From NCBI GenBank assembly GCA_964567585.1, contig CAZMND010000001.1, forward strand, positions 1 through 64,000: DNA of 64,000 nt, read 5' to 3'. Numbering within the stretch: position 1 is the first letter of the stretch; each line of letters opens with the position of its first letter. This document shows positions 58,706 to 64,000 of this stretch, piece by piece. Origin of the DNA: CALZKI01 sp964567585 (GTDB taxonomy: Bacteria; Bacillota; Clostridia; Lachnospirales; Lachnospiraceae). The notes under the pieces were generated by a model. That model was not told where the DNA came from, did no database searches, and was given only the letters and a program-made list of their open reading frames with translations. The translations under genes and the position numbers were made by a program.

Positions 58706-60152
58706 TTTCTAATTTTTCAATACCTTTATTAATTCTCGCAATAGTTTCTTCTTTTCCGAGAATTTCCATAATTTCCGTAGCACCGCAAGGAGTCATCTGT
58801 TTACCTGATACGGCTGTTCTGACAGGCCAGAGTGCAAAACCGTTTTTGCAGCCTTTTTTCTCTACATATCCCATAAGAAGGTTATAGAGTGCATCATTGG
58901 AATAATCATCCTGGGCTTCAAATAATGGCAATACCTCTTTTAATACTTCCAGAGAAGATGTTGCATCTGTTTTCATTTTTTTATGAGTATACATATCAAT
59001 GCTGTATTCCGGTAATTCTTCAAAGAAATCTACTAATTCAAAAATATCAGGGAATACTTCAATTCTTGTTTTTACCATTTCGGCAATTTTCTTTAAGTCG
59101 TAATCCTTTGTAATTGCTTTTTTAAGATACGGCTGGGCCATAGCGTAGAATTTGTCAAATTCCATAGCCTTCATATATTCGCCGTTCATCCATTTTAATT
59201 TGGTGTAGTCAAATACCGCCGGTGACTTTGACATATGACGATAATCAAATGCTTTAATCAATTCATCTAACGAAAAGATTTCTTCCGTACCTGACGGGCT
59301 CCAGCCAAGGAGAGCTACAAAGTTAAGAATCGCTTCTGAAATAAAGCCCTGTTCAATCAAATCTTCGTAAGAAGAATGTCCGCATCTTTTTGATAATTTA
59401 TGGTGTTCTTCATCCGTAATAAGCGGACAGTGAACATATACCGGTACTTCCCAGCCAAATGCTTCGTATAAACGGTTGTATTTTGGTGATGAAGATAAAT
59501 ATTCATTACCACGTACAACGTGTGTAATTCCCATCAAATGGTCATCTACTACATTAGCAAAATTGTATGTCGGGAAGCCATCTGATTTAATTAAAATCAT
59601 ATCATCCAGTTCAGAGTTATCTACAGTTATATCACCGTAAATTTCATCCTTGAATGTAGTTGTTCCTGTTGTCGGGTTGTTCTGTCTGATAACATACGGA
59701 ACACCTGCAGCTAACTTGGCTTCTACTTCTTCTTTTGATAAATGAAGACAATGTTTGTCATATACATTGATTTCTTTGCCCTCAATCACCTGATTTAAAG
59801 TAGCAAGTCTTTCTTTATCGCAGAAACAATAATATGCTTCGCCTTTTTCTACTAATTTTTTGGCATATTCCAAATAGATACCGGACTTCTGTCTGTCACT
59901 CTGGACATAAGGTCCAAAGCCTTTATCCTTGTCAGGACCTTCATCATGAACAAGTCCTGTTTTTTCCAAAGTTCTGTAAATAATGTCTACAGCACCTTCT
60001 ACCAGTCTTTCCTGGTCTGTATCTTCAATACGAAGAATAAAATCTCCGTCTTCGTGTTTTGTAATTAAATATGCATATAAAGCTGTTCTTAAATTACCAA
60101 CATGCATCCTTCCTGTTGGACTTGGTGCAAATCTGGTTCTTACTTTAGCCAT
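58695..60152 (-). CDS. gltX: Glutamyl-tRNA synthetase
   Basis: 485 residues, typical length. Charges tRNA-Glu (and tRNA-Gln in bacteria that use the amidotransferase route). PSPTGRMHVGNLRTALY carries the HIGH-type motif and HHKLSKRCG the KMSKS motif. GGAGG precedes the ATG, 18 bases after the hydrogenase gene, with which it is probably cotranscribed. Confidence 0.97.
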   Translation of the reverse strand: MAKVRTRFAPSPTGRMHVGNLRTALYAYLITKHEDGDFILRIEDTDQERLVEGAVDIIYRTLEKTGLVHDEGPDKDKGFGPYVQSDRQKSGIYLEYAKKLVEKGEAYYCFCDKERLATLNQVIEGKEINVYDKHCLHLSKEEVEAKLAAGVPYVIRQNNPTTGTTTFKDEIYGDITVDNSELDDMILIKSDGFPTYNFANVVDDHLMGITHVVRGNEYLSSSPKYNRLYEAFGWEVPVYVHCPLITDEEHHKLSKRCGHSSYEDLIEQGFISEAILNFVALLGWSPSGTEEIFSLDELIKAFDYRHMSKSPAVFDYTKLKWMNGEYMKAMEFDKFYAMAQPYLKKAITKDYDLKKIAEMVKTRIEVFPDIFELVDFFEELPEYSIDMYTHKKMKTDATSSLEVLKEVLPLFEAQDDYSNDALYNLLMGYVEKKGCKNGFALWPVRTAVSGKQMTPCGATEIMEILGKEETIARINKGIEKLENEI

Positions 60153-60170
60153 TTTCTTTCCTCCGAGTTT

Positions 60171-61655
60171 CTAATCTTCTTTTTTTGGTAGTTTTTCTTT
60201 GGAGTCTGCCTGGAATCCTGCAACACTCTTCATAGCTACCGGAATCGCAATATTTGTACCTGCGCCTGCGATACAACCTCCCGGGCATGCCATACCTTCA
60301 ATCAAACAACCATTTTTCTTTCCGGCTTTGGCAAGAAGCAACATTTTCTTACATTCTGCCAGACTTTCTGCGTGTTCAATATGAACCTCCACATCCGGAT
60401 AATATTCTTTCACACAAGCTTCAATGGCACTGGCAACACCGCCTGCAACACCATAGCCTCTTCCGGCTGCTGTTGCATCTTCCATCTCATCTTCTGCTAC
60501 AACTTCTTCTAAAACAATACCTTTTGCATCAAACATACCCATAAGTTCTTCAAAAGTAATAACAAAGTCTACTTCTGAACGGATAGTTCTACGGGATGCT
60601 TCCAGTTTCTTAGATGCACAAGGTCCGATAAATACTACGCTCGCATCAGGATGTTCTTCCTTCATAATTCTTGCTGTTGCTACCATCGGTGTCAACGCAT
60701 TGGAAATCTTATCAATAGTTTCCGGGAAAAAGTTCTTTGCAAGAACAGACCATGACGGACAACAGGAGGTCAAACTGAATGCCTGTTTTCCGGAAGCCAC
60801 TTCATTCACATAATGTTCTGCTTCTGCAATGGCACCCAAATCCGCACCAATAGCCGTTTCATAAACTTCTGCAAACCCAAGCTGTTTCAGCGCAGTCTTC
60901 ACCTGGCCGGGTGTTACAGTTGCCCCAAACTGACCTACGAAAGCCGGTGCAATCTGTGCCATAATTTTTCGTCCTGACTGCATCGCTCTAATGAGCTGGA
61001 ATATCTGTGATTTATCTGCAATAGCACCAAATGGGCAACTTACCATACACTGGCCACAGGATACACACAAACTGGTATCAATACAAGCTCGTCCCATTCT
61101 GTCGTTTTTAATGGCATTAACGCCGCACGCTACTGCACAAGGTCTTACCTGATGTGAAATTGCATCATAAGGACAAATGGATTTACATTTACCACATTTG
61201 ATACATTTTTCCTGATTAATAAAGGATTTACCATCTCTGATTTCGATGGCCCCCTTAGGACACACTTCCCTACAAGGATGTGCAAGACAACCCATACATT
61301 TATTTGTTACTTCATAGCGGTTCTCAGGACACGCATTACATGCTGACGGAATAACCTGCATTAAAGGCGGTTCATAATATTTTTCATCAATATTACTTTC
61401 TTCCAAGCCCTGTGTAACATGAACAGGTGCATTTTCAGGACGCAAACTCATACCCATTGCAAGACGAATACGTTCTCTGACAATGGCACGTTCCCTGTAA
61501 ACACTTTCTCTACATTCCGGCTCATCATAATCCACAATTTTATATGGCAAAGCTTCCACATCATCAATCAAGTTTGTTGAATTGTATGCAAGATTGGAAA
61601 CCTCTTTAAAAATTCTTCTACGGGTTTTTCTTACCTGAGTGTCAATTCCTCTCAT
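60171..61655 (-). CDS. Monomeric [FeFe]-hydrogenase with 4Fe-4S domains
   Basis: 494 residues. The front part has ferredoxin-type cysteines (CNACPENRYEVTNKCMGC, then CIKCGKCKSICP and CVSCGQCMVSCP, about residues 105-230). The C-terminal half has the H-cluster signatures: L1 TSCCPSW, L2 GPCASKK and L3 EGMACPGGC. It catalyses reversible H2 formation with reduced ferredoxin, common in fermentative clostridia. The pattern suits group B enzymes. I chose the ATG at 61655 with GGAG upstream over one eight codons earlier. Confidence 0.9.
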   Translation of the reverse strand: MRGIDTQVRKTRRRIFKEVSNLAYNSTNLIDDVEALPYKIVDYDEPECRESVYRERAIVRERIRLAMGMSLRPENAPVHVTQGLEESNIDEKYYEPPLMQVIPSACNACPENRYEVTNKCMGCLAHPCREVCPKGAIEIRDGKSFINQEKCIKCGKCKSICPYDAISHQVRPCAVACGVNAIKNDRMGRACIDTSLCVSCGQCMVSCPFGAIADKSQIFQLIRAMQSGRKIMAQIAPAFVGQFGATVTPGQVKTALKQLGFAEVYETAIGADLGAIAEAEHYVNEVASGKQAFSLTSCCPSWSVLAKNFFPETIDKISNALTPMVATARIMKEEHPDASVVFIGPCASKKLEASRRTIRSEVDFVITFEELMGMFDAKGIVLEEVVAEDEMEDATAAGRGYGVAGGVASAIEACVKEYYPDVEVHIEHAESLAECKKMLLLAKAGKKNGCLIEGMACPGGCIAGAGTNIAIPVAMKSVAGFQADSKEKLPKKED

Positions 61656-61776
61656 ATTTTCTCCATCCTTCTGAAGCAAATTTTTATGTACTTGCGTGCA
61701 AAATTATAATCGCACGACACCAATTTATATTTTCGCATAAATACAAAAAGAAATCAAGGTCTTTGGTCTCTGTTAC

Positions 61777-61805
61777 TTGAAAAAATCCCCGTTTAGATGT
61801 ATTAT
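61777..61805 (+). promoter_or_regulatory. Promoter of the chemoreceptor gene
   Basis: TTGAAA, 17 bases, TATTAT; it looks like a vegetative promoter, not a flagellar sigma-28 type. Confidence 0.55.
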
Positions 61806-61846
61806 TTTATTAACATTTTACACTTTAATGAGAAGGGAGCTTTTTT

Positions 61847-63310
61847 ATGAAGCAAAAAAATTTACCAGAATTTGCAGTCAATAACAAATTTGTTAGAAAT
61901 GCACACTTAGTGGTAGCTTTAGTTATGGTATTGTTCTGCGTATTACAGGCCGCCGGTGGTATGAAAAGCTGGGGATATGCACTCCTTGCTTTAGTACTTG
62001 GCATAGTTCCTGTTATCTTGGAATTTATCTTCTATTCCAAAGACAAAGAGACAAAGTTAATAAAACATTTTGCCGGTATTGGCTTTATGATTTTCTACAC
62101 TTTTTCAGTTTTCACGGCATCTACATACATCGTATTTTTATTTATTATGCCAATGCTTTTAGTTATGATGGTATATAACGATGTCCGCTACTCTATCTTC
62201 TTAAATTCCGCTGTCATTATTGATAGTATCGTATTGGTCGCAATTGATTCAAAAACAGGTCAATTTAATTATGGTAGCAGTGACGCAATGGTTGTTCAGA
62301 TTGTTTCTGTTATTTTAATTTCTGTTTATTGTATTCTCACAGCGAACACTTTAAATAAAAATAACAGAAAGAAATTGCAGATTTTAGCCAGCGAACAGGA
62401 AAAATCCGAATCTGCTTTAGTACACCTTTCTAAAGTATCTGAAAATACAGAAACTCGTATTACTGCTGTATATGAAGACTTAGAAAAATTAAATGCTGTT
62501 TCCAAAGAAACTATGGAAACCATGGAAGCACTTTCTCATGGTGCTAATGATACTGCAAACGCTGTACAAAACCAGCTTACTCAGACCAGGACCATTCAGG
62601 ATAAGATTCAGTTAGTTAGTGATGCTACCACTCAGATAACCGAGAATATGAAACACACCTTGAACGTTTTGGAAACCGGTAACAGCGATGTAGCTAATCT
62701 TGTTGAAAAGGTTGAAGTATCTGTTCAAAATGGGGCTGATGTAACAGAGAAGTTAAAAACACTGGAAAAATACATTGAAGAAATGAATACCATTGTAGAA
62801 TTAATCGGTGGAATCGCCACACAAACCAGTATGCTTGCTTTAAATGCCAGTATCGAAGCTGCAAGAGCCGGTGAGGCAGGCCGTGGTTTTTCAGTAGTTG
62901 CTACTGAAATTTCAAAAATGGCTACTCAGACTCAGGAGGCTACCGGAAATATTACAGAATTAATCACTAATATTTCCACTGCGATTAGTCAGTCTGTAGA
63001 TGTTATTTATGAAATGATTGAAGGTATTAATGAGGAAAAACAATCTACACTTAACACAGAAGAAAGTTTTAAACTCATTCAGAAAAACACCTTGGCGATT
63101 CGTGACAATATTGATAACCTTGCAAAAGATATTGGCGAAGTAAAAGAAGTAAATGATGCAATTACCGAGTCGATAAAAACGGTATCCACTATTTCCGAAG
63201 ATGTTTCTGCCTATGCAACAAAAACAATGACTTCAGAAGAAGAAAACGAAATCTTATTAGGTGCAATTTCAGACAAAATGCAAGAACTTATGGAATTGCT
63301 AAACGAATAG
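61847..63310 (+). CDS. Methyl-accepting chemotaxis protein, membrane-embedded type
   Basis: 487 residues. Five to six membrane helices (about 17-170) with short loops and no outer sensor domain, then a long coiled signalling domain. Its tip has GGIATQTSMLALNASIEAARAGEAGRGFSVVATEISKMA, the CheA/CheW contact. There is no HAMP domain. Signals would be read in the membrane or cytoplasm. GGGAG precedes the ATG. Strong terminator follows. No other chemotaxis gene is in the window. Confidence 0.93.
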   Translation: MKQKNLPEFAVNNKFVRNAHLVVALVMVLFCVLQAAGGMKSWGYALLALVLGIVPVILEFIFYSKDKETKLIKHFAGIGFMIFYTFSVFTASTYIVFLFIMPMLLVMMVYNDVRYSIFLNSAVIIDSIVLVAIDSKTGQFNYGSSDAMVVQIVSVILISVYCILTANTLNKNNRKKLQILASEQEKSESALVHLSKVSENTETRITAVYEDLEKLNAVSKETMETMEALSHGANDTANAVQNQLTQTRTIQDKIQLVSDATTQITENMKHTLNVLETGNSDVANLVEKVEVSVQNGADVTEKLKTLEKYIEEMNTIVELIGGIATQTSMLALNASIEAARAGEAGRGFSVVATEISKMATQTQEATGNITELITNISTAISQSVDVIYEMIEGINEEKQSTLNTEESFKLIQKNTLAIRDNIDNLAKDIGEVKEVNDAITESIKTVSTISEDVSAYATKTMTSEEENEILLGAISDKMQELMELLNE

Positions 63311-63322
63311 CTTTAAGAATGA

Positions 63323-63365
63323 AAAACCTCTTATTATCACCTAGCGGGACAATAAGAGGTTTTCT
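63323..63365 (+). terminator. Terminator after the chemoreceptor gene
   Basis: AAAACCTCTTATT pairs with AATAAGAGGTTTT (13 bp), then a T-rich stretch. Confidence 0.9.
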
Positions 63366-63462
63366 TTATGCCCTTATCTAACACCCTGCATATCTCACAC
63401 ACAAAAAACATTCCAACATATAATATATTAAATCGATGTAAAAAATATGAAAGGTATACGCT

Positions 63463-63633
63463 ATGCAGGAATACAAATTTGAACAAATTTTAGACCGCGG
63501 CGAAGTTGCAATGGCCTATGTCCCGTGGCAGCATTTAACCACTATTTACGAAAATCTGGATGAAGCTTTAATGAACGGTACAATTTTCCCTGAACTCAAC
63601 AAACCATTCGAAGGAAGGAGATGTATAAAATAA
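63463..63633 (+). CDS. cotJA: Spore coat protein CotJA
   Basis: 56 residues: MQEYKFEQILDRGEVAMAYVPWQHL...FPELNKPFEG. Small CotJA proteins carry this AYVPWQ and FPELNKPY pattern. AAAGG lies eight bases before the ATG. The gene overlaps the cotJB start by one base. CotJA, B and C form an inner coat complex in the mother cell during sporulation. Confidence 0.88.
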   Translation: MQEYKFEQILDRGEVAMAYVPWQHLTTIYENLDEALMNGTIFPELNKPFEGRRCIK

Positions 63634-63896
63634 TGGCACAATCAAATTCAAAAGCCCAGTTACTCCACGATATTACCGTAATCGGTTTTGTATTATATGA
63701 TTTGAATCTTTATCTTGATACACATCCTACCGACCAAAACGGCCTTGATTACTTTAACCACTACAACAAAATTTACGCTCAGATGCGTAAAGAATATGCT
63801 TTAAGATATGGACCATTAACAGCCAACTACTATGAAAGAATGAACAATGAATGGACCTGGGTAACTCAGAAAATGCCATGGGAAGGAGAATGTTAA
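63633..63896 (+). CDS. cotJB: Spore coat protein CotJB
   Basis: 87 residues: the segment LLHDITVIGFVLYDLNLYLDTHPTD and the ending TANYYERMNNEWTWVTQKMPWEGEC are typical. GGAG lies 12 bases before the ATG at 63633; an ATG at 63621 directly abuts that site and is less likely. Middle gene of cotJABC. Confidence 0.92.
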   Translation: MAQSNSKAQLLHDITVIGFVLYDLNLYLDTHPTDQNGLDYFNHYNKIYAQMRKEYALRYGPLTANYYERMNNEWTWVTQKMPWEGEC

Positions 63897-63897
63897 T

Positions 63898-64000
63898 ATG
63901 TGGATTTATGAAAAAAGATTACAATACCCTGTAAACATCACTACGCCAAACGCAAAACTGGCTCAGGTTATTATCTCCCAGTTCGGTGGACCGGATGGCG
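63898..64000 (+). CDS. cotJC: Spore coat protein CotJC (manganese catalase family), N-terminal part
   Basis: The first 34 codons are in the window (MWIYEKRLQYPVNITTPNAK...QFGGPDG) and the gene continues beyond the edge. The start matches CotJC, a manganese catalase-like coat component. AAGGAG lies eight bases before the ATG. Confidence 0.88.
   Translation, partial: MWIYEKRLQYPVNITTPNAKLAQVIISQFGGPDG

Overview
The window looks like the chromosome of a spore-forming, low-GC Clostridia, most likely a Lachnospiraceae. Reasons are the AT-rich DNA with strong AGGAGG-type ribosome sites, a cotJABC spore-coat operon at the right edge, a monomeric [FeFe]-hydrogenase, a pyrC-K-D-F-E-B-I operon with a type 1B dihydroorotate dehydrogenase, and housekeeping genes (tgt, aroC, trpS, gltX). 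The genus is not determined.

Layout. 1-2.9 kb: tgt, a VanY-like carboxypeptidase, aroC and an unpaired Phd/YefM antitoxin. 3.0-17.9 kb: cluster 1, twelve tightly spaced minus-strand genes with Ser/Thr kinases, a truncated pseudokinase, PP2C phosphatases, FHA proteins, a VWA-FHA protein, a PrsW-FHA protease and three lipoproteins, with a divergent XRE-type regulator at its head. 18-26.3 kb: lactonase, RluA synthase, pyr operon. 26.4-29.4 kb: a type III toxin-antitoxin locus (three-repeat antitoxin RNA plus ToxN/AbiQ-like toxin), a microbial PARG-like gene and an HD-domain gene broken by a stop codon. 29.5-48.5 kb: cluster 2, a second and larger phospho-signalling block (FHA-FHA-ABC ATPase, ABC-2 permease, two PP2C, VWA-FHA, three kinases, FHA proteins, lipoproteins, degenerate LCP protein). 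48.5-49.8 kb: a DNA segment bounded by inverted 28-bp sites, next to a tyrosine recombinase. 49.9-54.3 kb: two near-duplicate GHKL sensor kinases flanking one LytTR regulator, then an unpaired PemK/MazF-like toxin. 54.4-64 kb: trpS, small proteins, UvrD-like helicase, gltX, hydrogenase, chemotaxis receptor, cotJ.

Working model. Cluster 2 appears to be a phase-variable membrane signalling and export system. The kinases carry extracellular sensors (PASTA plus an aromatic domain; a solute-binding-like domain), PP2C enzymes oppose them, and FHA domains on the ABC ATPase, VWA protein and small adaptors would read the phosphothreonine. The inverted 28-bp sites (11-bp arms, 6-bp spacer) enclose promoters that now point away from cluster 2 into a terminator, so the sequenced orientation looks OFF; inversion would aim them at cluster 2. 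Cluster 1 is a paralogous version with a conventional regulator. This switch plus signalling block is the strongest candidate for an undescribed system here. All functional links are inferred from sequence alone.
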